Shown here: positions 22,001-33,176 of the stretch, one piece after another | How the letters are laid out: each line of letters starts with the position of its first letter | Position numbering within the stretch: the stretch's first letter is position 1 | DNA from: Davidsoniella eucalypti | Taxonomy: Eukaryota > Ascomycota > Sordariomycetes > Microascales > Ceratocystidaceae | Reading direction: 5' to 3' | DNA: 64,000 nt | NCBI GenBank assembly: GCA_004009845.1 | Contig: RMBW01000003.1 | Location: 248,001 to 312,000, forward strand | Position numbers and translations under genes: made by a program | The notes under the pieces: generated by a model | What the model saw: the letters and a program-made list of their open reading frames with translations, nothing else | Databases searched by the model: none | Told to the model about the DNA's origin: nothing

Positions 22001-24907
22001 AATAACATTCGGTAATTTACATACATACATACAGTGGGCTTTGCTTCTTGTTCAGTTGACTTTCAGTTGCCAGGGCGTTCATTGTTCAGAGGCCAAGCCG
22101 CCCGTACCGAACGGAACTAAAGGGAGAAGCTTGGGGGTACCGGGTAGAGACACCAATGACGAAGGTGGTGGAAACACTGACGACACAGTGAAATTAGAAG
22201 AAGCATTATGGAAACAAACAGCCGCGAGCTTCATACAATAATACAACACACTAATCAAAGTTGCTACTAGTCTATTGTGTTCATTCTTCGATTTGACGGG
22301 TGCTTTGGCGTGAAATAGCATTACTAAAAAAAGTTCAATACCTTTTTCTTCTGTGCCAACTAAAAGCTATGAAAAGAATTAGAAAAAAAAAGAATTACCG
22401 GTACAGCCGAGTGTATAACGAGGTTGTCCTGTAGTGACAACTGTGCTGCCTTTATTAGCATTGATATCCCATGGAACGACATATACATACGTAGAGATGT
22501 ACTCGGTAAAACTCCACTTGGTGCGTTGACGGAAATTACATGTTCCCAGGAATTCATTCATTGTTGTATCAAGAACAAAGGAAAGTCTCCTGAGTTCCTG
22601 GGCGAGAACAAAGAAGTAAGGGAAAATGAGTATAACAATGGAATATGCACTGTATACCGCCAAAAGGAAGCAGAGTGTGCACAGTGTGCACAGTGCATAC
22701 ATAGTATCAAAGCTCAGGCATTCTTTGAAGAATCTAATATTGAGAAACCACCGAAGCTAGCAAAACTCGATGCGAGCTAATCTTTTGGGTGGTAATATAC
22801 ATAAATACATAGGTAATCAAGAAAAAAGCTGAGACTTCGTTCAGATGGATCGTATAGGCTTAACAAGTGGCCTGGTAATCTCGGCTTCAGCTCGAGGGGC
22901 CTTTTTTTATTTTCTTATTTTTCTTATCCAAGAGCTCGGAAACAACTGAGTGTGATTTCATTTCAGTTGAAACGCCGTCCGCAGTCGAATGTTCTTTGAG
23001 GCAGAATAATCTGAATGTGCCTTGGAAAAACTAATAACCACTAAAATTGTTGGTGAAAACGCCTGAAAGAACTTGACCTCGCCTGTTAGATATACATATT
23101 TTTCTTCATTATTGATAAGCTGTTTGCTGTTCTTCTGGTACTTTCGATATTGCGAAGGCTGAGAGACGGAATAGAATACAAAAACAAAATAGAAGCATGA
23201 TAGCGCTGGCTTTCCCGAGCGTCTGTGGTGCTATGAAGGAGAGGCCGCCGATCTGCTTTTACCCACCCCTGATCTTGATTCGGGTATTTCTATTTTATTT
23301 ATGATTTATTATTTCTTTCTCAAGTTTCGTTGCAAAAGAGCTCTTTAGTCAAATTGTTGTGCATGCCTGGTCCCTTGAATTGTTGGCCCTTGCTTCAGCC
23401 AAGCCGTATATGTTGCCGCTTATTATATCTATTTTGTAGTGGATAGAAAAGCCATCAAGAGTTGGTAGAAAACCAAGGCGAATGCTTGTGTAAAGGAAGG
23501 CCCTAAAATGACTGATACTGTTTAGCTGAATTGGTCGACTAGAGTTTGAAGGACGTCATATTTATTCAGCGGTGTCAGTGCTTGAGATCTGTACGTGTAT
23601 TGTATAGTGATAGTAACCATGCAGGTCATCTATAGGGTCGCTTGTAGAAGATCCAATTGTATTTGTATAGTGGCAGTAAGACTGATATCTAAGAAATAAG
23701 CAAGGCGATCAACAGATAAGCCTCTTACTAGCAGGCGGCAAAGCAAATCAAAACAGCCGGTATAAAGTTCAGACAAGAGCTCGTAGGCTCAAACGCGGCC
23801 ATGCTATAGCAAAACTTGAGGTGCTATTAGAAGTGCTGTATGAAAAAAACCGAGGAGCTGCCATGTAAGCTGTAGTGCCCTGCCCACTAAGGATGGAAAG
23901 TTAGAAACGGTAGGCCAGAAAAAGTAACATGTGTGATTTGATCTTCAGATTTAGCTTGGTTGGGCTTAGCCTGAAGGAAAATAGGATACTAAATCTGACA
24001 CTGTTAATTGCAGCAGCTTCTGCCGCCAGCGCTATATTTGTACTATACTGCGTTAAATCTAGGCCAAAACGGCCTGTCCAACATCATTAGTATAGTATGG
24101 CGGAAGGAACGGCAAGTAAGCGCGCAAACGAAGCTGAGATTTGGAGTCTCTCGAGCCTGCGGGATCTGAGCCGGCTATGCGGCGACGATGGCATCGACGG
24201 TGTCTGTGTTATCGACGACCATTGTTGTTTAGACGGGTTCGATGGGCCTGGACTGAAGCGTCTGGAGCGCTAGTGCATGGCGATGAAGCGAGGCGAAGGA
24301 GTCGTCATCGCGCGGCATAGACAATAGACTGACTGGCTGCATCGTTGTATCTGTGACGATTTGCGCATTGGCTGTCTGTAGATGCATATAAGCAGGCGGG
24401 CAGTATGTAGCATTGCTGTAGCACGAATGTTGTCTGGACAGCTCAGCGTCAATAAACAATGCAAGCTCAGAACCCCTCACTTGAACTCGACTCCCGGCTG
24501 GAGAGAAAACAGGCACTTTGAGCACAAACCCGGCCAGCCTCTTATTTTGTACTGATGCTGTCAGTCGAATGAAGCTCTTGGGTTTTGGCTATCATCGTCG
24601 GTGTATGGAGAAGACAAGAGAAAGAGGAAGAGTCAGTTGGTAGACGAGCCAATTACGCACTGACGTTGCCCAAGGAAGCTGCCCGTTTGAGCAAAGTCTG
24701 AGAGCAGGTTGCAGTAGTAGTTACCGTCCCAAGTGCAGCACATCATGACGCTCCTCCGTATTCTTCTTCTTCTCTTTGTTGAGCGAGAAAAAGAAATAAA
24801 AAGAAATGATCAAAACTGTTGCACTAATACTACTAATTATTAGCAGCATTTTTGCTGAATCCTTGCATGTACCAGAATCTACAAATATATGCAGATATTG
24901 GAACATG
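19064..24907. other. 5.8 kb intergenic region, no gene recognised
   Basis: AT-rich sequence with scattered short ORFs, many without an ATG and none with a recognisable family. The longest, 165 aa on the minus strand at 21533-22030, looks random. It contains a 17-base exact repeat (19833-19849 and 21016-21032), TAGGGTTA octamers at 19768 and 19786, several CATA/TACA simple repeats (near 21360 and 22020), a TGTGCACAG repeat near 22676-22700 and a GC-richer patch at 24110-24530. No tRNA was seen. Confidence 0.55.
19831..19848. repeat. small perfect inverted repeat
   Basis: GCACAT and ATGTGC form a 6-bp stem around a GTACAG loop. Most of this element (17 bases) recurs exactly at 21016-21032. Confidence 0.6.
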
Positions 24908-26208
24908 TGTCTGTATAGCGTCGTTAGCGGGCCGCCCCAAGTGGGCTTAGCAAACGCGGTGACGTCCACTAGCGCCTGTAAAGTAGAGGCCGTAGTGTAG
25001 TCGTACAACTATAGTGCTATTCCGTATCTTTAGCTGTCGTTTAGTGCAGTGTTCTCCTTTCTACGAGAAAGGCTCCTAGTTTTAGCTGGCGTATTTATTT
25101 ACTTGATTTCTTTTTTTGGGGCAGACAGGGCCTGGAAACTTTGTACCGCAGGTGCCCAGCTCGCTTGGCGTACTCTGCAACTACCACAAGATATCCGTTG
25201 ACTGGGGGTATTACCAGAGTTTGGTGACAGCACTTCCCCCATAATAATTCAGTCTATTTTCCAAAAATCTCTTTTCATTTTTCAGTGATAATTCATTTTT
25301 TTGTTTCTCTTTTTTTCCTTGCCCAAATACCTCGCTGAAAAGGAACGACATCGTCACTTTACCGCTGCTGCTTCACCACCGGCCGCCCGACCCGTTCCTT
25401 TCTTTCTTTTATCAATCTCTCTTCCTCCTTTCCTGCTGTCCTGCATCCTCGAAGACCAGCGTTACAGCCTCTTTGCCTCTCTGTTGATAGCACCGACCGC
25501 CTGATCTGCTGCATTCCAGCCTACCAGAGCTTGCTCGGTATCTGGCAATCTCCCAGTGTAATAGCACTCTTATTAGCAGGCACCCATCTATACACTCTTC
25601 TACTATTCCATACTCTCTATTCGCATCTTATTTGCCGGGCTCACGACGCCGTTCAATCGCCTCCACCATCGCCATAATCAACAAAATTGTCTCTGACGTC
25701 TCTCCTGTACTTAGCAGCCTCGTCCACTAAAATATACCGTCTGGACTGAACGATCAGTCAGTCAGTACCTGGAAGCAAAAGTCGGATCAGCCACTTCGAC
25801 CCTCAGCCTCTATCGCAGCGGCACTACAGCACAAGGGTCCAGCAGGCGTTCTATACTTTTCCTTTCTTTTTTTTTCTCAGCCTGTCGTTCTTTTTCTTCT
25901 TCTTTTCGACCCTTCATTTTTTCAGCCGCTCACAGGCTAATTTTTATTATTATTCTTTTTTTATTTATCTTCTGTGTTTGTTTCTGTATTGATTGATACC
26001 TTTCTCTTGTCGCTCCTGCTTGTTGCTCCTGCTCTCGCTTCGTTTACTGCCTTGTTCGCTGCTTCTAGTTGGATCGTCGCCCTCATACAACCGTTTCTAG
26101 TAACAGTAACAGTAGTCCAATAAAGCAGTCAGCTAGCGCTCCAGCATTAGCACCAGCCCCCCTTCACCTTCAACCCATAGAAGGCTATCCCATCTCAAAA
26201 TTTCCGCA
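24908..26208 (+). promoter_or_regulatory. 1.3 kb ATG-free leader/promoter of MSS4
   Basis: Line-by-line reading finds no ATG on the plus strand between 24907 and the MSS4 start at 26209. At this base composition about 15 would be expected. The segment from about 25240 on is strongly CT-rich with repeated TTTCTTT and CTCCTTTC blocks, like a long fungal 5' UTR. A leader intron may also be present. This suggests that scanning ribosomes cross most of the stretch or that it was under selection against upstream starts. Confidence 0.55.
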
Positions 26209-29118
26209 ATGCCCTCTTACAACACATCTACAGCCGATAGCATCAACTTTCAATCGACTGACGGCTCTCGATTCAACCTCGGCGATTTCGAGCCCTCCAG
26301 CTTCGATCTAAAGAACGCCGGTAACCGCGACGACGAGCTTGACCTCCCCCAGCATCGCTTCGAGTTCCAGACCGAATACAACGATAGTAGCCTGCACTCC
26401 GCCTCTACGCCAACAACAGCACTCGACGACCGTTTCGATCAATCATCCATCTCCAGCCAACTGTCATTTTCGACTGGCCCAATCACGCAGTCAAATTCCC
26501 ATTCGTTAGAGGGCACCTCTCGCCAGAACAGCATGAACTCCTTCTCCCAAAAGTCTCCTGCTTATTATAGCACAGAGTCCAATGGCAGCGCCGCCAACAA
26601 CGGCTTCCACTCCTATCATGATGATCTGAACGCCCGCATGGGCAGTATCGACCTACACAACGACACTGCTACCACTGGCGCCGCTTCTATTGCTTCTGAG
26701 CTTACACAGACCCAGAGGCGAGTGAATGGCTACGATCGCGTCTCTGCCGGCGCCAGCTCACTCAGCCTCCAGAATACCGCTTCCCCAGCCATCACAGCGC
26801 AGTCCAACTCTGACGCCAACGCCCGCAACACTGCATCGTCGTCAGGCTCCCGTATCGCCTCACCATCCATGTTTCGCCCAGAGCAGCCTACTTCAGCACC
26901 ACCTCCTGTGCCTGGCAGCAGTGGTCTGAAGCAGCGCCACACCCTCGAAGTGCCAAAAGCTCAATCTAACCGCACATCACGCGATAGCACCGATGTCGCA
27001 TTCACTAGCGGCCGCTTTTCGCCAACCAGCGTCGCAGCGACTGGCCGTCGCCCCTCCCTTAGTATCGGACGGAGAAACACTCGGTCTCTGCAATCTGACC
27101 CCCCTCGCGAAGAGATCCCTGTGGACGATGACGCCCGCCGCTGGGCCGAAGCTGTTCGCCAAAAGCGTGCTAGCAAGCGTAGACGGAAGGAAGAAGAAGA
27201 TGACGACAGAGTCCTCGTCGGTACCAAGGTCGATGAGAAGCACGCCAACTGGGTCACAGCCTACAACATGTTGACGGGTATCCGTGTCTCAGTGTCTCGT
27301 ACGAACGCCAAGCTTGAACGTAAACTAGAGGATGCTGACTTTGACACCAAGCAAAAGTCTACCTTCGACATTGCCGGAAATGAGCTGGTACCATCTGCCA
27401 AGTACGACTTCAAGTTTAAGGACTACGCGCCATTCGTCTTCCGTGATCTCCGCCGCCTCTTCCACCTGGACCCTGCTGACTATCTCATGTCGCTTACTGG
27501 TAAGTACATCCTTTCGGAGATGGGCTCACCCGGTAAGAGTGGTAGTTTCTTCTACTACTCACGCGACTACAAATACATTATCAAGACTATCCATCACGGC
27601 GAGCACAAGTTTTTGCGACACATTCTCAAGGATTACTACAGCCATGTCAAGCAAAACCCAAACACCCTCCTTTCTCAGTTCTACGGTCTGCACAGAGTTA
27701 AGACTCCCTTCGGCAAGAAGATCCACTTTGTCGTCATGAACAACATCTTCCCTCCTCACCGCGATATCCATCAAACCTTCGATCTTAAGGGTTCCACTAT
27801 CGGCCGTGACTACAACGAGGATGACATCAAGTCCAACCCACGTGCCACCCTCAAGGACCTCAACTGGATGCGGAGGAAGCGTCATCTGGAGCTCGGCATC
27901 CAGAAGAAGCAAATGTTCATGGACCAACTTCAACGTGATGTCAAGCTTCTGCAGCGATTGCATATTATGGACTACTCGCTGCTTGTTGGTATCCATGATT
28001 TATCCAAGGGCAACGACGAGAACCTGCGTGACAAGACTCTGCAGGTCTTCAACCCATGTGGGGATCAAAATGGAGAGGAAGGCGATACGCAGTCTGTGCT
28101 GTTGAGAACGCCTTCTAAGATGGAGAACGCTCGTAAGGCTCGTGAGCTGCGCCAAATAATTCGCCAGGAACGTCCTGTCCCAATGTCACAGGCCGATAGC
28201 CGCATGCCTGACGTGTTAGATGAGAGCCACAGACCCAACTTCGTTTTCAACCAGGATGACGGAGGCTTCCAGGCAACGCACGAGGACAACGAGCCCGCCA
28301 ACGAAATCTACTACCTCGGTGTCATCGACTGTCTCACTAAGGTAAGCTTACTCGAATACTAGTATCATCACCCTTTGTATTTCATACTAACAACTCTATA
28401 GTTTGGGTTTATCAAGAAGATGGAGCATTTCTGGAAGAGTCTTAACAATGATAGAACCAAGATTTCTGCTATTCCTCCGGAGGAATATGGCGAGCGCTTC
28501 TTTGATTTTATTGAAAACATGACCATGTCTCCCGAAGAGGCTCAACGTGAGGAGATACGCCTACAGGAAGAGGCCGAAGCTGCTGCGATAGCCCGTGCCA
28601 ACGAGCGCACATCAACATGGAGCTCAAGAAACAGAACTTCTTCCATGGCTCCTCCTATGCCCACACAAGCGCCACCACCACCACCGCCTAACAACCGACC
28701 GCCACCTCCTCCTAACGGTAACTTTGGCCCTGACTTAGACAGCGAGAACGTCGGTACAGCGTTACCCGTCCGTATTGGCGACGAAGCGATTCTTCCCGTT
28801 GTGCACGAGTCTGGTGAGTCATCACCTGCTCGCGGTATCAGCAGAGATGGTCAGGCCGTTCAACAGCAAATTCAGCAACAGTTCCGTCCGCATACTCCAC
28901 GCAACGATTTTATGCCTGGAGCTGCGCCGCCCACACCCCCCAAGAGTGACCATCATTTGAACCTCAAGCCCGACAGCTCTGACAGCGGTTATTATGGCGG
29001 TCCTTCGGGCCACGGCATGAAACACAAAGCCTCGCACAGCATAGGACAAGAGTCTCTTGACAAGGACTTGCCTTCGATACCTAGAGAGGAGCAGGTGTCG
29101 CGCTCGGTGTATGTGTAA
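26209..29118 (+). CDS. MSS4: phosphatidylinositol-4-phosphate 5-kinase (Mss4 type)
   Basis: Exons are 26209-28341 and 28402-29118, giving 949 aa. The 60-bp intron has a GTAAGC donor, ACTAAC branch and TATAG acceptor and joins VIDCLTK|FGFIKKMEHFW. The N-terminal 330 residues are Ser/Asn-rich and disordered. The PIPK domain (about 340-770) shows the Gly-rich loop SPGKSGSFFYY (about 438), the catalytic Lys in YIIKTI, DLKGSTIGR (about 525), MDYSLLVGIHD (about 587) and VIDCLTK. The activation-loop segment KKMEHFWKSL keeps the Glu that marks type I (PI4P-preferring) enzymes. The C-terminus carries two poly-Pro runs and further disorder. Mss4 makes PI(4,5)P2 at the plasma membrane for actin and cell-integrity signalling. 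The intron near the 3' end of the kinase domain splits the activation-loop region. Confidence 0.95.
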
Positions 29119-30582
29119 ACAAAACCAAAAAAACTCTCTTAAAGTATCGCGGAGTGTACACACGCCTTGTCGTTGCGTGCTCTCAACGTCTTATATACTG
29201 CTTCCTTGTCATGACTCCCTTTTTGACCGCATCCAATTATCTGCTTGAACTTATATCGATGCTGTTATAGTCTTTTTGCGTTGCGTCCTCTACTATCACT
29301 CCGAGCTCTAATGCTTGTTATAGTCTGAAGTTGCTATAGCACATACTTGGTCTTTGTTTTCGTCTTGATATATGTTCCTTCTGTGCTTCTCTTTCTTCCA
29401 AACCATCGTCAGCTTCTGTCATGTTCATTTTACTCCTCATCATCCTTTCATTTAGCTTTCATAAGCAGAAAGTCGGTTTGTTGATCTACTGATTAACTAA
29501 CTAGTCTGGAGTCACTGTTACCAAACTTCACTTAGCTTTGTTGCCATGTTTTTTTTGTTTTTTGCCTCTTCTAACTTATTCCCCCTCTATTCGCCGCTCA
29601 TAATTTCCTTTGTCAACACTGCCTTTCTGTTCTGTCTTGCTTTCTCACCACAGTTAATGATGCTGCTTGGGATGTTTTTTTGTTTAATTCTGATTGCGTT
29701 CATTTTTTTGTTCATTATTTTTTTTTTCGATACTCATGTGGGAGCAAACACAATTCGTTATCTTATTATCTTATTATCTTCGATTCTTTATTTTTTTCTG
29801 TTTTTTTTTCTTTTCTTGCCTGGATATTCATTTTTTATTTTTGTCTTCGAAACAAATAGTGTCACAAATTCACTTTACATCTTAGCCACATTATTCCCAT
29901 AAGTTATTCTCTACTTTTTTTTTCTTCTTTCTTTTGTCGAACTCGTTTTTATATTTTTGACTCAGTTTGCTTTCCATTCTTTGCGTTCTTTTTTCGTTAC
30001 TTTTTCTTATCTGCTACATATAGATGGGAGCCGTGTTTAAGATCGGCTCTTAATGAGAGATTGTGGTGGGCTTCGGCCTGAAAGGGCCAATTAGTCTAGC
30101 TTATACATATGATCCATTGTTTCTTATTCGCTTTATTGGCCTGTAATTATACAACATTTCGAAATATGCGTAGACGTATAAACCGGCATATATGTGACTT
30201 GATATGTTATGACATCCTTACATCTAGGTCACTCACTTAAGTTACCACTCGTAGTACATAAAGTTTTTTTATTATTGTATCAAATACCTAATTTGATAGT
30301 GTTGTATGGTTTGTAGATTCGTTTATTCATAAAGGTACAGGTATTAACGTCTGACGACGCTGTTAGTCTCAAGTAAACTATCTAGACGATTATTGATCGA
30401 GCGTATATATCTTGTCCGAGTGGTGTAAAAGAGGTGAACAGTTTAAGAATGAGGATAGAGATGCTTAGGCAAAGATGTAGCTGGTTGATGACGTTGTGTA
30501 ACAGCTAGCGTATGTGCTCGAGATGGCTAGTGTATCGTAAGCACAGCAAAGCGGGGTGATATTTCAAGGAAGCCGACCGGCC
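29119..30582. other. 3' region of MSS4 and spacer to COA6
   Basis: The stretch 29540-30010 is extremely T-rich on the plus strand with many TTTTTTT runs; the ORFs there (for example 29546-29902) are artefacts of Phe/Leu-rich translation. It may be MSS4 3' UTR or a nucleosome-poor tract. The remaining 30010-30580 is unremarkable AT-rich sequence, downstream of both converging genes. Confidence 0.5.
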
Positions 30583-30927
30583 TCACGAGACCGGACGCAT
30601 GGACAGTTCAATAGGTTTGGCGCCCTCCTTCTCCAGCTTCTCGATTCTCTTTCTCTTCGCATCGTCCGCCACTCTCCAATCCTTGAAATATTTAACCCAC
30701 TGGCGCGCGCAGTCCTTTTCGAACTCCTTGGTCTGTTGTGGACACTTGGCTGCCGCTGCGCCTGATTCGGCGTGTGCGTTGACGATGTTGTTGGCGTCGA
30801 GACAGGCAAAGTAGGCGTCGCGAGCGGTCCAGCAGAGAAGTCGTTCCGAGCGCGTCGGTACGGCGGTTCCGGAGCGGACGGCTTCACGGCGAGATTCTGC
30901 CGGCGATGTGGACGAGAAGAGACCCAT
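30583..30927 (-). CDS. COA6: Coa6-like cytochrome c oxidase assembly factor (twin CX9C/CX10C)
   Basis: A 114-aa single-exon protein in the COX6B fold family. It has CWTARDAYFAC (C32 and C42, CX9C) and CPQQTKEFEKDC (C62 and C73, CX10C), followed by an aromatic/basic helix (RQWVKYFKDWR). The CX9C-CX10C pair and the CW.ARD..F..C motif distinguish Coa6 from Cox6b itself. Coa6 in the mitochondrial intermembrane space helps deliver copper to the CuA site of Cox2, with Sco-type proteins. Import would use the Mia40 disulfide relay, so no presequence is expected and none is seen. The C-terminal 30 residues are charged. The upstream minus strand is ATG-free for 582 bp, suggesting a long leader or strict selection. 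Confidence 0.9.
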   Translation of the reverse strand: MGLFSSTSPAESRREAVRSGTAVPTRSERLLCWTARDAYFACLDANNIVNAHAESGAAAAKCPQQTKEFEKDCARQWVKYFKDWRVADDAKRKRIEKLEKEGAKPIELSMRPVS

Positions 30928-31509
30928 GTTGTAAAGGTATGTATAAATATGAATATATTAGTTGTCGCGGTGCGTATGTGTGCCTTGGCGAAGTCTTGCT
31001 ACTAGGCCGTTGATCGGTGGGCTTATATAGCTCTTAGCGAAGTTAAGGAAGTCGGTGGTATCACAGCCCCCAAGATCGGAAAACGAGAGGTTTAGGTGGA
31101 TATATGATATAATCTCCTTGAAGCTGTTGAGATGGGATGGATGTCGAGATAGTCGTAGTTGAATATTAATAGAAATGTCTTTCTTTTCTTCTTTTCCGTT
31201 CTGATGGAAACAAGCAGAAAAGAAGTGACGTCGGGATCTAGGCGGTGGCCAACGGCAGAATATGTGGTAAGCGGAAAATGTAGTTACTTGGTTTGTTGGT
31301 TTTGCCTTTTCTCCAAACTCTTTTCAACTTTTAAGTGGGGTACTTTCGACTTTCCGTTCTCTGCTAACCAACTTATTTAGCGTAAGGCAAGTCTGCAAAT
31401 GCCGCTTTGGGCAAGAGCCGTGATAACAAAGAAGATTGTATTTTGTACGTTGAACGCCTTGGAAATTTGCAACTACTGTAATCTAGACTCAGCAAGATTC
31501 TCTGTGAAA
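30928..31509 (-). promoter_or_regulatory. ATG-free leader/promoter of COA6
   Basis: No ATG on the minus strand for 582 bp before the COA6 start; the first is at 31510-31512. Directly beyond it are two related GACGTGATC elements, listed separately. Confidence 0.45.
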
Positions 31510-31522
31510 CATCAAATAAACC

Positions 31523-31590
31523 GACGTGATCCTGATTCTTAGTCATCAAGACGTTGACTGGGCTGATTGCAGTGACGTGATCTTGACTCT
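31523..31590. promoter_or_regulatory. paired GACGTGATC elements, candidate regulator sites
   Basis: GACGTGATCCTGATTCT at 31523-31539 and GACGTGATCTTGACTCT at 31574-31590 match at 15 of 17 positions and are 51 bp apart. The second copy reads TGACGTGATC, close to a CRE/ATF half-site. An ATCAAT-rich near-palindrome follows at about 31598-31628. They lie just upstream of the inferred COA6 leader. Function is inferred. Confidence 0.35.
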
Positions 31591-32793
31591 GGTTTCATTA
31601 ATCATCAATCATGAATCATTGATCGATCGACAGCCAAGCAAACAATAAAACACGAGAAGACCATCGAACTACGTTGGCCACAGGTCAGGGTCTCTTTTTC
31701 ATATTCTTGGGTCTTCCGCCTGACCTTCTCCAGACGCTGGCTCTTTACACATATGTATACACTCTTGAACTCTCGTGGTATCTTGTTTTCCTAGCATTAC
31801 ACTTTCTGCACAATCGGCAATGACGAATCGACCATTTTGAAGGGGCGGAGTCTGCTTAGTAGCATTCGGCGGCTGGCGACGACATCGTCTAAAACATCGT
31901 ATGCGGGCAAAGTGAGGCTTAGGAGAAGAGAAGGGTAAGTAACAGCGGGCAAAAAAAGAATAAGAGAGCAATGCCCTGCCCGAGCTGCCTGCATCTTTGG
32001 GAGCGTTTAGCAGAACGAAGAAGTCTAACAAGAGCCTTTCATTTCACGTGCATATTGCTGTAGTATGGGTGCTCCATCTACAAAGCAACATTCTCATGCA
32101 GCTACAGGCCACACTATATGCAGGCGGAACGAGGGATTTTGCTATGCAATGGCACAGTCGAAATATCAGATCGGCCTCTACGAACAAAACAGGAAGGCAC
32201 AAAAAAAATGAAATCATAAGAAATGGAAAACAACTTAGCCCAGCTTGAAGCGTTGTAGGCCGACTATGCGTTTCAAAGCCGATTGGAGAGTAGTCACTTG
32301 ACGGCTGTTACGGCAAAACCGGGTGTGGCACGCATAACACTAGCAGCCATGCAAGAATGTCTAGTTCGTATACTATTTCGCACTAGATGTTGTTTGTGAC
32401 CTGTATGACAACCAACTTGGCAGGCCGTTGGAGTGTCTAAGAAAACAAACGACCAGTCGATACTGCGTTTCGTATCTGGCATAGGAATCGCCACAACGAT
32501 TGCCACCAACGCAACGTGAATAGCATACAGATATAGGCATGGTAGAATTCCCGAAGCTTGTGCCAAGCCGGCCGGCTGGGAAAAAACGACGCCGGCCGGC
32601 TGCGGTTGAGAATGGAAGTGGTATCAGGAGACCCCCTCTTTACGAATTACAACCAAGTCTTTGTTCTCTTTACAGCACTTCGTAAGATGGAAAGAAAAGA
32701 AAAAAAAGGCACAAAAAAAGAAGGCGGGTATTACTATTACAAGGCTCTCGGACGTCATTTTTTCTCTTGTAGGAAAAACCTAGTCAGCCCATG
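31591..32793. other. intergenic, no gene recognised
   Basis: Between the divergent COA6 and the Cys-repeat gene. Short ORFs here (for example 31699-32031 minus) have no family signature. A CCGGCCGGC repeat occurs twice near 32566-32600. Confidence 0.5.
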
Positions 32794-33176
32794 AAGGAGA
32801 ACTTGCACTATTCCCTTTCTTTCCCTTTTTTTTTCTTTGGGCTTGGCAAGGAATCGGGGGACAACAAAGGCCGCCAACCATAAAAGAGAAAACAAACTCG
32901 AGACGCTGAAGCATAAAGTCCTACCTGCAGACTGCAGAAGTACTAATACTAATACTACTCCAACGAAGCCAGTCCGCTTTCCCTCGGTTTCTTGGCTTCT
33001 CTCTTCTGCTTTTTCTTCCCATATATCCTCATTGCTCGCTTGTCGATCTTTCGTCGGGATCGTCTTTCTGGTATATCCGTTTTTCTGCCGTTTCTTTCAA
33101 CTCCGCTTTCCTCACTTACACGCTTGTTCTATTCTCAAGAGCCTATTTATATATTATATACGCCAAGACAGCTGTC
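32794..33176 (+). promoter_or_regulatory. ATG-free leader of the Cys-repeat gene
   Basis: There is no ATG for 383 bp before 33177. The sequence is CT-rich, with a (TAATAC)-like short repeat near 32940-32960. Confidence 0.4.

Noticed and set aside
21533..22030. 165-aa ATG ORF on the minus strand
   Set aside because: Longest ORF of the 19-25 kb spacer, but it runs through simple CATA repeats and an A-run-derived Phe stretch; composition looks random.
22424..22780. 118-aa ORF with ECAQCAQC repeat
   Set aside because: TTG start; the Cys repeat comes from a TGTGCACAG simple repeat.
24229..24525. 98-aa ORF in a GC-richer patch, minus strand
   Set aside because: No domain and no adjoining exons despite the higher GC.
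26069..26311. uORF overlapping the MSS4 start
   Set aside because: It begins with TTG; the leader has no ATG, so no conventional uORF exists.
29546..29902. 118-aa Phe/Leu-rich ORF that looks like a membrane protein
   Set aside because: An artefact of poly-T sequence.
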